NCBI GenBank assembly: GCA_023014485.1
Contig: JAJOZX010003312.1
Span: 459,365-523,364 of the forward strand
Source: Bathynomus jamesi
Taxonomy: Eukaryota; Arthropoda; Malacostraca; Isopoda; Cirolanidae
Reading direction: 5' to 3'
DNA length: 64,000 nt
The position numbers and the translations under genes are program-made. Below, piece after piece: positions 1 to 11,444 of the stretch; the first letter of the stretch is position 1; the number at the start of each line of letters is the position of its first letter. The notes under the pieces were generated by a model. It made no database searches and was not told where the DNA came from. It worked only from the letters and a program-made list of their open reading frames with translations.

Positions 1-20
1 AGAATATATACATTATTTTA

Positions 21-1590
21 TTAAAAGCGCTGTGAGTGTGATTTCCTTTTGTAAATTTGGCCTGGATTGTCACAATACAGCATCCAACAATGGTCCGCCA
101 TCATGCTTTCATTCCAATATCCTTGGTAGCGCTTCTCCATCATCTGAATATCTTGATGGAAGCGCTCTCCTTGCTCGTCACTCACTGCACCAAGGTTTTC
201 AGGAAAGAAATCTAAGTGGGAATGCAGGAAGTGAATTTTTAACGACATTCGACACTCCATTTCTTTGAAGGCATCAAGGAGGTTCTTGACTCCATCCTTA
301 TATGCAGGTGACTTGTTGCTTCCAAGAAAGTTTTCACATATCCATTTGAACGCCAGCCAAGCCTTCAATTCCAGCGGACTTAGGACTTTTTCAAATTCAG
401 TGTCATTCAAAACCTCCCTTATTTGTGGCCCAACAAAAATTCCTTCCTTCAATTTTGCTGCAGTAACCTTCGAAAATTTCCTTGAAAGGTATTGGAACCC
501 TTCAGAATTGACTTTACCCATTGCTTTAACAAAATTCTTCATTAAACCAAGTTTAATGTGAAGAGGTGGCAGATAGACCTTTTGGGGATCCACTAAAGGG
601 ACAGACTGGACATTGCTTATCCCTGGGACATATGTATACCTAAGTGGCCAGTCACTTTTGGTGTAATGTTCTATAGTGGCGCGACTGTCCCACAGGCAAA
701 GGAAACAACAAAATTTTGTGAATCCTGACTGCATACCCATAAGCATTCCTATAACTTTTAGATCTCCACAAACATTCCATTGATGACTGTCGTATTTGAT
801 TGCCTTAAGTAGTATATCCATATTGTCATATGTCTCTTTTAGATGGACGGAATGGGCAATGGGGATGGATTGCATTATATTACCATTATGCAAAAGAACT
901 GCTTTCAGGCTTCTCTGCGACGAATCAATAAAGAGGCGCCACTCAGATGCCACATACGTCTGAGATATGGCTGTAAATAGTCCATTGATGTCATGGCAAT
1001 AACAGAGAGGACCGTCTACTGAAAAGAATGCTGTTAATTCAAAATTCCGCTTTCGGTAGTAACTAATACGAACATTGTTCTCAAGTAAATTGTTCTCCTT
1101 TAGTCTTGAGGCGAGAAGCTCTGATTTCTCTTTAGACAGCGATAAGTCTCTAACAAGATCATTCAACTGTCCTTGGGTTAACTTTTTAGGCTCTAAATGT
1201 CTACCTTCAAAAGTGTATTCTGGTTCTGTAGATGGTCCGGAAACGCCAGTTGCACCTTCATCACTTTCCATGTCATCTATGATAGAATCTAGCCTATCAC
1301 TTGGGGGAATTGGAATGGGCAATGTTTCATCATGTTTTACTGGTCTACGTGCTGAATCCAAGTTTGGATATACAATCTGGTGTTTGTTCTTGGCAGAAAA
1401 CCCCATTAAGTTCACACTACAAAAATAACAGTCTTCATGATGATCTCTCGGCTCCCTCCATATCATGGGAGGGATATAGCTTGTATATTTTCTTAATATC
1501 GGTTGTAATACTTCGTCGCTGTGTTTTAGTTGTCAACTGGCCGCATACGAAACAGAACTTGTCGGGGTCATTCTTACATTGTCGAGGCAT
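21..1590 (-). pseudogene. GERFHQD-family zinc protein, intronless copy with N-terminal deletion
   Basis: Minus-strand reading frame of about 481 codons (1466 down to 21), homologous over its full length to the three-exon gene at 21056-23338. Shared blocks include DCYFC, EWRLFIDSS, CGDLKVI, a CFLCLWDSR zinc-like motif, LPPLHIKLGLMKNF and GERFHQDI. The family start is probably the ATG at 1590 (MPRQCKNDPDKFCFVCG), but that segment is out of frame with the main ORF: about 116 nt are missing relative to the other copy, removing the second half of the N-terminal zinc module. Both introns of the other copy are absent here, each at its exact position, as expected for a retrocopy or an intronless lineage. 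I recognise the family as multi-copy in arthropods; its biochemical function is not known to me. Classed as a pseudogene because of the frame-breaking deletion, although the remaining ORF is open. Confidence 0.7.
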
Positions 1591-2440
1591 GTTGACTGAC
1601 CTGAGCAAACTATAAATTCAAAAAAAATGTACACCAACTTGACACAACAAGTTCTTGGACTGGACTGATCTTTTGACACACAGAGCACGGCGTTGTTGCC
1701 TGAATCACAATGCTGCTAGAAGTAAAAGCTCACACCTGAAATACATAAGATGTATAATTAAGATAATTGAAATAAATAAGATGAATACACTAAAAAAACA
1801 CAATAAAATAAACACAATCAAATGTTGAAATATTAGTATTTTGCCTATTTAAAATGGTTAAATCTGTGTAGTTATATATATGCCTTCATCTTGAAAACTA
1901 TACGTGCTAGAAAAAATCTGAATGCAGTTTTGGAATCAGCGTGAAAAATGCTATCCAGCCACCACAAATTTTACTCTGACGAAAAATCTTTGTTGACCAG
2001 TGTAATTGGTTAGGTTGTCATGATATTTTCGTTAGTTTTAACAAAAAAAAGTCTGGCAACTGGCAAAAAGTCTGGGTTCCGAGATAACAGGAAAGTACCT
2101 TTTTTTATGATTAAAAAGAAACTAATGAAACGTGAGAGAACGATATAAAAAAATTAAAAACTGCTTAATATTTTCTGTTAAAGAATAATTTTGAAAACTA
2201 TACAACTGAAATTTCTCTATGAATTGAAGATTTTCAAACTAAACTCAAATTAATTTTATTTCACCAACTATAAAATATGAAAGAAAATTCAACCAAATTC
2301 AAAATCTTTTTGTTTGTGATTCTGTAACTAAACCAAAAACGTTTTTAAGTGATTCTTCTCTGAACTGAATAATGTGTAGCATATTCGAAGCTGTACAAGT
2401 CAAGAAATGTAAATAAGTCTACTTGATGGCCAAACAGACC
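1591..2440. other. AT-rich spacer; 5' flank of the family copy
   Basis: No coding potential recognised. About 1930-2040 resembles the sequence upstream of exon 1 of the 21-23 kb copy (around 23510-23625): both contain an AATCAGC motif, then ACCAGTGTAATTG and TTTTA-rich sequence. The homology between the two copies therefore extends beyond the coding region. No terminal repeat could be found here. Confidence 0.4.
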
Positions 2441-2442
2441 TT

Positions 2443-3437
2443 TCAACCTTTCAAAGGTTCCGTGCGATGATTCCTCATTTCACGAAGGTCAAGCTTGTCG
2501 GCCTTCCAGCCTCCTCTCGAGTTGGCCTGGTGAAGTAGTGAGCTGGTTTCTTGTACTCTCCACCTCACATAGCCAGGTACGACCGGCTCATCGGGGATTG
2601 TTCTGAGCCAGGCGTCTAATCTTCTTTTGAAGATATCCACTGCAACACCATTTGTGTTCCTTAAGTCTTTGGACAGCTGATTAAACAGGTTTGGTCCTCT
2701 TACAACAAAACTATTTTCTTTCAGAGTTAAGGATGTTCCGTCTCGCCTTTAATTTGGGAACACGACACAGTCTTCCTTTTCTACTTTCCACTGTTGTTCG
2801 GGGAGTTACAGGGTTCAGAGTAAGATTAGGGACTAGTTTCTCCATTATTTCCCAAGTGTAAATAATGTTGTATCTCTCTTCTCCTTTCCAGTGAATATAG
2901 GTTTAGTTTGGGTAAACTTTCCCAGTAATTTAGTTCTTTGCACCCGTTGATCTTGGCTGTGAAGCTTCTGTGAATCCCTTCTAGCTGTCTAATGTCTTCT
3001 TTTTTATATGGGCATGGTAGGACCGACCAGTATTCCAATTTGGGTATGATCAGTGTTTTCAGTAGAGGAATCATTATATTCCTATCCCTTCGTTCAAAGG
3101 TCCTCAGTATCTGCCCAGTTATTCTCTTTGCTGTGTTTACTGCTATCTTATTTTGTGTGTCAAATTTCGCATCATCAGTCATTACAACCCTAAATCTTTT
3201 GCTCTAGAATTTCTCTGAATTTCCTGTCCATTTGGAGTATAATATTCCATGGATTTTAGGTCTTCTCTTTTTCCGTACCATAACAGCTGAAATTTCTCAG
3301 TGTTAAACTTCATATTGTTGTCTTCCGTCCACTTGTAGATTCTGTTTATGTCGGTTTGTAGAGAACCTATATCCTCTGGGTTTCTTATTTTTCTACTGAT
3401 CTTTGTGTCATCGGCAAAGGCTGTTACTGTGCTGTCT
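2443..3437 (-). pseudogene. LINE reverse transcriptase C-terminal part
   Basis: Fragments in several frames. 3182-3445 holds the catalytic FADDTKIS block and the following WTEDNNMKFNTEKF segment. 2826-3182 holds ITGQILRTFERRDRN and LLKTLIIPKLEYWSVL. 2443-2640 holds the tail IFKRRLDAWLRTIPDEP. Frame changes near 3182 and between 2640 and 2826 make it non-functional. It continues the RT at 4062-4573 across the hAT insertion. Confidence 0.7.
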
Positions 3438-3445
3438 CTGGTAAC
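3438..3445. repeat. 8-bp target-site duplication (left), CTGGTAAC
   Basis: CTGGTAAC directly precedes the hAT end CAGGGCCGGCC and is repeated exactly at 4054-4061 after the other end. An 8-bp duplication is diagnostic of hAT transposition. Confidence 0.9.
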
Positions 3446-4053
3446 CAGGGCCGGCCTTAGCAATTGCGGAGCCCAATTTGGACCATTTTGGTGGGGCCTC
3501 CTGGACGTAAGATTATTTCAAATAAGGTATCAAGAATATATGCTATTACGTTGTATTCAAAATAAACCAATATCTGTATTTATTACTAATAAATATAGAT
3601 ATTGTTTTATTTTTAATAGTCTTGTTTTAACACGTTTTTCTTTTAACACGTTGTATGTCAAAATATAAGCTAATAAATTATTAGCTTATATTTTGACATA
3701 AAACGTGTTAAAACAAAACTATACTTATAAAGAAATTTTTCTTGCTTTCTGTTCTGCAAACTCTTTCAAAATTTTGTTGAAGTTTAAGTTTTTTGCTTCA
3801 TCACATAAGCTTGACATCTGTTAGTGCAATTTTCAAATCTGCAGCATATTTTTGTCATTCCTCCTTTGGAATTTGTTGAAATTTACTCAAAAAGCCAAAT
3901 AAATCAACATGTTTTTTCAACTGCTTAAACCGTGGCTCCAAAGACTGCATTCCTTATTTTTCAAAGCTGGAGGTGGCAACCCTAGTGCGAGGTCCATGTA
4001 AGCGCGGGGCCCAATTTGGTCAAATAGGTTCAATTGGCCTAAAGCCGGCCCTG
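3446..4053 (-). mobile_element. hAT element, internally deleted, inside the LINE
   Basis: Bounded by terminal inverted repeats CAGGGCCGGCCTTAG (left) and its counterpart ending AAGCCGGCCCTG (right), flanked by the perfect 8-bp duplication CTGGTAAC. The minus strand keeps a broken remnant of a hAT transposase (LFGFLSKFQQIPKEE, YAADLKIALTDVK), interrupted by stops. The middle (about 3625-3715) is a long near-perfect palindrome around TTATTAGCTTATA. About 608 bp, so non-autonomous. Confidence 0.85.
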
Positions 4054-4061
4054 CTGGTAAC

Positions 4062-5795
4062 GTCCTCATCTATGTCAGTTAGCATGATTATGAAGAATAG
4101 TGGAGGTAATACTGTTCCTTGTGGTCCTTAGCTGAAGACCTCTGATTCTGATGAAGATACTCCTTGTACTGTAACGACTTGCGCCGTTCACTAAGGAAAC
4201 TATAAAAACTATAAATTCATTTCCCTACTTTTCCTGTTATTCCCATATATTTCAGTTTAGGTATTATGATTCCATGGTCACACTTGTCGAACGCTTTGAC
4301 AAAGTCTGTGTATATTACATCATAGTTTTCATTACTTTCAAGTGCATCAATAATGTAGTGTTCCATCAGTTGTGATAGGCATGATCTGCCTGACCGAAAC
4401 CCATGTTGGCTATCATTTAATTTCTTCTGAGTTTCCAAAAAGTCATAGATTTTCTGTCTAACTATTCTTTCAAATATTTTAGTGAGATGAGATGTAAGCG
4501 ACACTGGCCTATAGTTTTTGGCCTCGGATCGATCTCCTCCTTTATATATTGGGACTATGTTCGCGCTCTTCAAGATGCCCGGTATTTCTCCCGTGTCTAG
4601 TGATCGTCTCCATATCCAATATACGGGCTCAGCAATTGCATTCTTGCAGTTTTTGATCAGTGTGGCATTCCATTTATCCGGTCCTGCTGCTGAGTGTGTT
4701 TTTAGTTTCCCTATAGCTTGTGTAATATCATTTGTCGTAAAGTCGAAGTCCGTTATACTTTCCCCTTGTAGTTCTTCATTAAAGATCGCGTTTCTATCGC
4801 ATATCAGTTTGTCAGTTTTTGGGATACTGAAAGATGATTCGTACAGTCGTACTGAGCTCTTAATATTTCAGATACTTCTGTTAGATCATCAAATAATGCA
4901 CTGTTCTCGTTTTTCAGAGGTCCGATAGTCGCATCGTTTTTCGACTTCCTTTTTGAAAAATTATAGAAGTATTTTGAGTTAACCTTTATCGCCTCTATAG
5001 CGTCGTCTTTCTGTATGCTTCTCAATTAGTTCCTGTATGACGTCATCGATACTCTGCAGCTTATCATTTGATATTTTTCTGATGTTATCTTTACAGTTAC
5101 TTAATTTTGCAGTCACTCTTTTTCTCTTTCGGAACAATGACCTCCTTTGTCTCTCGAACCTGCTTCTCTTTCCTCTTTGTTGTATTTTTGGGACATGTTT
5201 TCCACAATTTCCAGCGTCTTCTCCTCTAAAGTCATTAGTATCTCTTCCGTTGTCTTGGCCTTAAAAATGGTTTTCCACTCTATTACTTCCATGCTGGATG
5301 CAACATCTTCCCAGTTTATAGCTTTGGAGTGAAAATTAAAAATTTCGAATTTGCTTCTTTCTGTTGTTCGTGTTCTTTCCTTTCCTGTTGCTTTTAGTAT
5401 ATTGGTTGTTTTTTCAGTAATGTTGTGGTCCGATATTATAGTTGGGGATATTTCTACATTATCAATTAGTTTGCTGTTGTTTGTGAATACCAAATCTAGG
5501 CAGTTGTTTTTTTTTGTGCTTTCTGTTATTTCTTGCGTTAACATAAATTTATCAGCTAGAAATAGTAGCATTTTTACCTGCTCCTGGTCTTCCCGTGTGC
5601 CCCCCACTGTCCTGGTGCACACACATTTTTTCCTATCCTTTTATATTTCATGAATGGGAAATTAAAATCACCAGAGAGAAAAATATTTCGGGTTGGAGAG
5701 TGTAGATCTTTTACCCAGTTTCTTACCTCTGTAATGGAAGATGAGAATTTTTAGGTTGGCGTGTTTGGGGGTCTGTACATTACAATTAGTACATA
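4062..5795 (-). pseudogene. LINE endonuclease end and reverse transcriptase N-terminal part
   Basis: Minus strand: 5795-5640 still shows MYRPPNTP and a GDFNF endonuclease block. 5113-5622 holds NNCLDLVFTNN and ISDHN, the endonuclease end and linker. 4804-5025 holds the pre-RT linker (YFYNFSKRKSK). 4217-4573 holds RT blocks (IVPIYKGGD, YRPVSLTS, QHGFRSGRSCLSQL, IYTDFVKAFDKCDH). Several frameshifts; not functional. Confidence 0.7.
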
Positions 5796-5819
5796 TTTAA
5801 TTTTTCAACTTGTTGAAAA

Positions 5820-8389
5820 TAGTCTCATATAACGTAAGGTCAATGAGGAATTAAATTTGTAGATGTTCATAAAATCTGTGACAGTGCAGATTTGATACTC
5901 CTGCAAGAGCACTGGCTAGCTAAGCAAGAGCTAAAATTCCTCTCTACCATCCATGATGATTTTATGTACCATACTTCATCAGCAGTAGACTTGTCAGATG
6001 AATTAATGTACGATAGGCCTTTTGGTGGTGTTGCTTTCTTAATAAGGAAAAATTTGTCAAAACATAAAATTTTTAACAAGCGATAATGTAAGGTTATTAG
6101 GCATTGAATTACAAGTGAACAATGATTGCATATTAATTGTAAACTGCTATTTACCATACAACAACGGCAGTAATCTAGATGAATACATTGATTTGCTGTA
6201 AAAAATTAAGTCATTATCAGATAACCCCAAATATTCTCACTCTATAATAACGGGGGACTTTAACACGCATGTGAACTCGGAATTCTTTGTAGAATTGGGT
6301 AACATGTTAATAATTTAGAAATTTTGCATCTTGCCTGTAATAATCCGTGCTCAAATGATTCTCACTGTAAACTCATAGATAGGTATTATAGTAAGATAGT
6401 ATCCCTGTTAAGAGAAGCAGGAAGCCCCCTGATTAAATCTTACAACTATCATACTAAAATTATTCCTGGATGGAATAATTTTATTGCCCCCCTGAAGAGG
6501 GAATCGAAAGACGCCTACGATTTGTGGTGCATTCATGGTAGACCCAGATTAGGACCAGTATACATGAATGTGTGTAGAAGTGGGAGTCAGTATAAGGCGG
6601 CCATTAGGCGATGTAAACAGGAAGAAGAGTCTATTCGACCATCAAAAGCCTGTGAAGCTCGCATAATAACGAAAATAAAATTTTTGGAAATGTGTTAAAA
6701 TAAACGAGTGTCAAAAGTATCCTCCCTCCGACAATCGATGGGGTGTCGGGGGAGGATGAAATTGCAAAGCTGTGGAAAAACCACTACTTTAACATTCTTA
6801 ACAGCGTGAGTAGGAATAATCTTAAGATAGATTGCAGCGAAACGATTGTGGGAGGGACAAGGGAAAATACTTTTATATCAGTTCCTGAGAAGTTAATTAA
6901 AGAGTTAAAAACTGGTTCTGCGTCAGGGGTAGATGACCTATCGAATGAGCACTTAAAGTATGCCACTGACGGAGTATGTCATGTCTGCATATATCATTGC
7001 TCTTTCAGCATGCTTGTTCACAGCCATATCCCAGTAGAGTTCATGAGGGTATATATCTTGCCCCTGGTCAAAAATAAGTATGGAGACATTCCGTGCAGCA
7101 ATAATTACAGGTTTATTGCTGTCGCTTCCTGCTTCTCGAAACTACTAGAAAAACTCTTGTTACTCCGATTAAATGATTACCTATGGACGTCTCCTAATCA
7201 GTTTGGTTTTAAAAGGTCCCACTGAACTGCTTGTGTATCTATGTACTTAAAGAAACAATTTCTAAATACATTGACAGTAATTCAACTATTTATAGCCGTT
7301 TCCTAGATAAAGTAAGGCATAGATAGAGTGAACCACACTATTTTATTTAAAAAACTAGAAGACAGGAAGGTTCCCATGTACATATTAAACTTATTGAAAT
7401 TTTGGTATTCTCACCAATCTTTTACCGTTAGATGGGGCAATGTCCTATCCGAATGTTTGGCTCCTTTGCGGGGTGAGACAAGGCTCCTTGCTTTCCCCTA
7501 TGCTGTTTAATGTGTATATTGACGGATTAATTGCTTCACTTAATGAGGCAACAGTGGGATGTTGTATAGATAACACAAGGATAAATAACTTAGTTTATGC
7601 CGATGATATGGTCTTAATAAGTCCCTCTGTTAAATGTCTGGATCGGCTACTAAAAGTCTGCGAAGTGTATTCGCAGAAACATGATATTCTTCTTAATGTT
7701 ACAAAAACTAAGGTTATGCAATGTCATCCTAAAAGCTATAATTAGCCAGCTGACATTAGGTTTAAAATGAAAGGTGAAGTAATTGAGGAAGTACAAGAGT
7801 TTAAGTATTTGGGTCAAACTATTACCAGCTCCTTGAGTGATGACTCGGATATAAGTAAACAATCTCGAAGCCTTTGTGCTAAAGCGAATATGACTATAAG
7901 GAACTTTCGGTTCTGTACAAATGAAGCTAAAGACACTCTTTCGTACTTTCTACAGTAATACAGTATATACGGACAACTACTCTGGGTGAATTATAAAAAT
8001 TTCTGGCAGAACCCTAAATTTGCTGTACAACAGGTCTTTTACACTCTTACATAAATTACCCCAGAGATGCTCAGCTTCGCAAATGTTTGTTACCCGCAAT
8101 GTCCCGAGCTTCCCGGAGGTAACAAGACGTGCTCAATACAGTCTAATGCAAAGAATTAAAGAATCAACAACCCGATTATCCAAGCTATCCATGAGTTCTG
8201 CCGTTCATCCTATAAGCTATGGAATTCTTGGTACGAAAACGTCTGTCTGTAGCTCCAATTAACTCCGACATTACTGTATTATTTCTAATCAATTGTATAT
8301 ATTTTTATCCTTAGTATGTGAACTATTATTGTATTAATAATATTTGTCATATGGACTATAGTCTGCCAATAAACGTTTCATTTTCATAA
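5820..8389 (+). mobile_element. LINE (L2/Rex-like non-LTR retrotransposon), degenerate
   Basis: Plus-strand LINE lying head to head with the previous one. Endonuclease traces: KIVSYNVRSMR near 5820, LLQEHWLAKQEL near 5900, IITGDFNTHV near 6245. RT traces: KTGSASGVDDLSNEHLKY, VRQGSLLSPMLFNVYIDGL and YADDMVLISPS (about 7600), then EFKYLGQTI. The last coding remnant ends near 8262, and an AATAAA-containing AT-rich tail ends about 8389. Many frame changes and stops. Clade is tentative. Confidence 0.65.
5892..8262 (+). pseudogene. LINE endonuclease-reverse transcriptase remnant
   Basis: Broken open stretches at 5892-6086 (endonuclease), 6324-6698 (linker), 6743-7225 (RT fingers), 7328-7745 (palm, with the YADD catalytic box in the segment starting 7440), 7767-7958 (thumb-like YLGQTI) and 8020-8262 (C-terminal tail). 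At least five frame breaks separate them. The RT catalytic aspartates are present but the protein cannot be made as one chain. Confidence 0.65.
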
Positions 8390-8562
8390 ACAGAGTGAGT
8401 CACGATGAAATGTCATAACTTCGGAAAATTATTGCTGAGGTCACTCCCAGTCAAAAACGTCAACATAGGTCCGATTCTTAACGGTTATGGAACTATAGAT
8501 GTTTGAATGTTTAAAAATAAGAAAAAGTGAACAAATAGCTTCTAAAGTTTTTATTCATGAAT

Positions 8563-9055
8563 TTACAATAACTGTTCAAAATGACTACCATCGACCTCAA
8601 TACACATCGCGGCTCGTCTGTGAATCGCGCGTGTAGCTCGTATTAATTCATTACGATTGAATGCCTCTCGTATTTTCACTTTTCTCTGGTACACCAGCTC
8701 TTTGATGCTCCCCACAGATAAAAATCTAGAGGGGTTAGGTCAGGAGACCTGGGTGGCCAATTTTGTGCACTACCACACCACAACCGATCCATCGACCAGG
8801 GAAGCGAACATCGAGATGCGTTCTCACTCCACGGCTAAAATGGGGAGGAGCTCCGTCTTGTTGGAAGTACATACGCAATCGTGTTGCCAAAGGTACATTT
8901 TCTAACAGTGGTGACAGTTCGTCTTGCAGAAATCGTAGATAAATGTCACCTGTAACCCACCTTCGAAGATAAACGGACCAATCAACTGACCGTACAGAAT
9001 ACCACACCACACACTGACACGGAACGGAGGTTGAAAATTACTTTCCACAATGGCA
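8563..9055 (-). pseudogene. Tc1/mariner-superfamily transposase, C-terminal half
   Basis: Minus strand. Begins near 9050 with WCGIL, continues through TGDIYLRFLQDEL and the catalytic block FQQDGAPPHFSRGVRTHLD, FPGRWIG, and ends with IEVDGSHFEQLL and a stop at 8563-8565. The PPRSPDLTPLD block that should follow FPGRWIG is frameshifted. The N-terminal DNA-binding domain and first catalytic aspartate are missing: the copy is cut at about 9056, where an antisense BEL LTR begins. A different family member from the element at 11445-12632. Confidence 0.7.
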
Positions 9056-9061
9056 TGAGGG

Positions 9062-9634
9062 GTTTTTTTTTATTTTTTATTTTTTAATTGGGTTCAGAAT
9101 CCCAGCTGAGCCGTGAACGGCCAAGCTCTGAAGGGCCAGTTTAACTTATAGCCCAAGTTAAGCTAGACTAAAAACTTACGGACGTGGAAGTCCTATTAGG
9201 TCCTACCTCAGGGTGCTGACTCGATGTGGGCCTACCTTAGGCCTCAGTTGCATAAAATTAAGATAAAAACAAAAGGGCACTATTTATAGTCTTCTTTCTA
9301 AACCTTGCAACAACAACAACACAACCTGCACAATTGCACGATGCAACAATCTTGTATCTAAACAACCAAACTGAATTACAAGAGAGCTCTCTATAAGACC
9401 ACGCCCTGTAAGTGCCGCATTCCACAAACGAGTAGGAAAGACGCGCAGTGCCCCCAAAAAATGATGTCACAAGAGTGCCCAAACAATGATGCCACAAGAG
9501 CCCAAAAATGCTAGCTCTAAATTAAGTTAATTTTTCACTAACCTTACAATTATGAGATGGATACACACACATCTTAACTTAATATATACAAGCAATGCTG
9601 CATCAATCAGCTTAGTCATCATATCGCCTTGGGA
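9062..9634 (-). mobile_element. BEL/Pao LTR fragment, antisense
   Basis: Matches, in reverse, the LTRs at 13216-13694 and 24298-24880: the GGCCTAAGGTAGG block, CCGTTCACGGCTCAGCTGGG and the terminal TGAACCCAAT are all present. The first about 38 bp of the LTR are missing: it stops within the CCAAGGCGATATGATGAC block, where the sequence switches to a CAGTGACGTGCACAG hAT-like end. No internal region, so a solo LTR or fragment. Confidence 0.75.
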
Positions 9635-10424
9635 CAGTGACGTGCACAGACTTTCAGAAGGGCAGGGGCTCAGTTGAAAAAAGGGCACTCCCCTAACATT
9701 TTTAAAAATGAAATCCGCAATGCCATATAGGCTATATATATGTATACACACACAAAGAAAAATTTTAAAATTGTATGTGGTAAATATTTCTAAATTCCAT
9801 TAAATTCAATGCATTATTTTTGTATATAAAGCTGATTAAAGAAAATAAATGAAAATTTGTTGTAAAAAGGCATGTTTTTATTGCAAGATTTTCAAAAGAT
9901 ATGAAGATATTGAAATATTGGAGTGTATTTACAATTATTATTCAATTTTACTTATATTGACTTTTAGCTTGCTCATCATATAAATTACAGTATTCTGCTG
10001 TATATACATTTAAATATGGAATAATATGAAACTATAAATTAAAGATTTATAGAAATATACTGTGGGCTATTTAATATGATGGCCACAGCTCTTAAGTAGC
10101 AATAGAAAAATATTGATTCTTATCAGGAAAATACAAAAGCAAAAATTATATTCTTAATCATCTACAATGAAATGCATACTGAAGAATAAGGAAGCCAACA
10201 TGTTTAATAAATCATAATAGCAGTCTCCTGTTGTCTCCTGTCTCGTTTTATAATAAATAATCTAGGTATTTTTATTCACTTTTAATGAAAATTGTATTTT
10301 TTTAAAAATCAATTTCATATTAAACATGAAAAGGTTATGATATGTTGTTTAATAAATCATTTATTAATTTAATGAAATTCATGCCAGTACTAAAACCCAA
10401 AATCCATCGTTTGACACACTGGTG
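9635..10424. other. hAT-like terminus followed by AT-rich unassigned DNA
   Basis: CAGTGACGTGCACAGAC at 9635 looks like a hAT terminal repeat followed by a purine-rich subterminal stretch. I could not find a matching opposite end, so the element's extent is unknown. The rest is AT-rich without coding signal. Confidence 0.35.
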
Positions 10425-11138
10425 CAGGGTTGCCAGATCTACAGATATATCTGTAGATCTACAGATTTTATGAAGCAATTCAGATTTTCAGATTTTTTCA
10501 ATAATTTATGCATAATCTACAGATTTTTAATCCAGCAAGCAATCATTATTATTTACTTCCAAAATTTACAACAAGGAAATATTAGGCCTACAGTCTCAAT
10601 CAATAGGACACAAATGTTCTCGGTATTCAGTTTCAGAAGTCGAGTCGACTCGCTTCTGACTACGATATACATGCCGATTAAATCATTTAATCGGCGCTGA
10701 TTGGTTGATATTCCCTCTACGTCATGGTAGCATGGAATGTTTTTGTTTTTGTTGAAAAAAATGATATTTATCTGTTTAAATCTAAAAAGGATTTTTTTTG
10801 GTTTCATTTATGTGTATGAATTAAAGAAGTATTCCGGTGTTCTTATAGTTATTACAGCAATAACCAAAAGGTATTTCCTTTGTCACAAAGTAACGGAATT
10901 CAATTTGTTTACTTTCATTTACTTCACTTTTTTTTATGTTAAAGTGCCATATTTATATAAGTTTATAAAAATAAAGAAAATATTATACAAGATTTTATCA
11001 TTGATAATACCTTAAGACAGTAAATTAAATAAAAATATGTCAAAATTATTATTTAGATAAATATTATAAATCTACAGATTTTTACAGATTTTTTAATCAG
11101 ATTTATCAGATTTTTAAAAATTCCATCTGGCAAAACTG
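10425..11138. mobile_element. MITE-like element with short TIRs
   Basis: Left end CAGGGTTGCCAGAT (10425) and right end, in reverse complement, CAGTTTTGCCAGAT (11138), matching at 12 of 14 positions. Both subterminal regions are rich in CAGATTTTT repeats, as in non-autonomous hAT elements. A perfect 26-bp palindrome lies just inside the left end (10435-10460). No flanking 8-bp duplication is visible, so the boundaries are provisional. No coding. Confidence 0.5.
10636..10697. repeat. Two adjacent short palindromes
   Basis: CAGAAG-TCGAGTCGACTCG-CTTCTG is a near-perfect inverted repeat with one unpaired base, followed within about 15 bp by CCGATTAAATCATTTAATCGG, a second palindrome. Both lie in the interior of the MITE-like element. 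Confidence 0.6.
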
Positions 11139-11444
11139 TGTGGAGGTGATGATGTTTTTGGGTGGAAATTATTATTCCGTATATAGTACAGTTATCCTTC
11201 AAAAAATGAAGTTTTCTATATTTCCACTGTGATACCATTTTCTCTTAGATTTTACCGTGTACCTTTGTAATCTAGACATAAAACTCTTCTAATCTTGCAT
11301 TTTTATTTTTTTATGAAAAAATTTAGTAACTGCAGAATTTTTGTCCATATAATGGACCTCGGTACTAGAATAAAGTCTCCGTAAGTGTGAAATTCCTATA
11401 AAGGGGTTCCATAAAACGAGGAATATATATATATAATATATATA
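11139..11444. other. AT-rich spacer, nothing recognised
   Basis: No ORF or repeat family recognised. Ends in a short TA-rich run that served as the insertion site of the mariner element. Confidence 0.4.

Larger units (their letters stand above)
2443..5795 (-). mobile_element. CR1/Jockey-type LINE, 5'-truncated, split by a hAT insertion
   Basis: Decayed non-LTR retrotransposon read on the minus strand. In 5'-to-3' order it retains the end of an endonuclease domain (MYRPPNTP, LSGDFNF, then LDLVFTNN and ISDHN), a reverse transcriptase (IVPIYKGGD, NYRPVSLTS, QHGFRSGRSCLSQL, FADDTKIS) and a C-terminal tail (FKRRLDAWLRTIPDEP). The pieces lie in several frames and the element is non-functional. A 608-bp hAT element interrupts it at 3446-4053. 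The same family recurs at 43534-44870. The 3' end (near 2440) carries short AAGGTT-type repeats, as in CR1-like LINEs. Clade assignment is from memory of motif style. Confidence 0.75.

Noticed and set aside
1075..1615. Plus-strand open frames over the first family copy
   Set aside because: Shadows of the minus-strand coding region.
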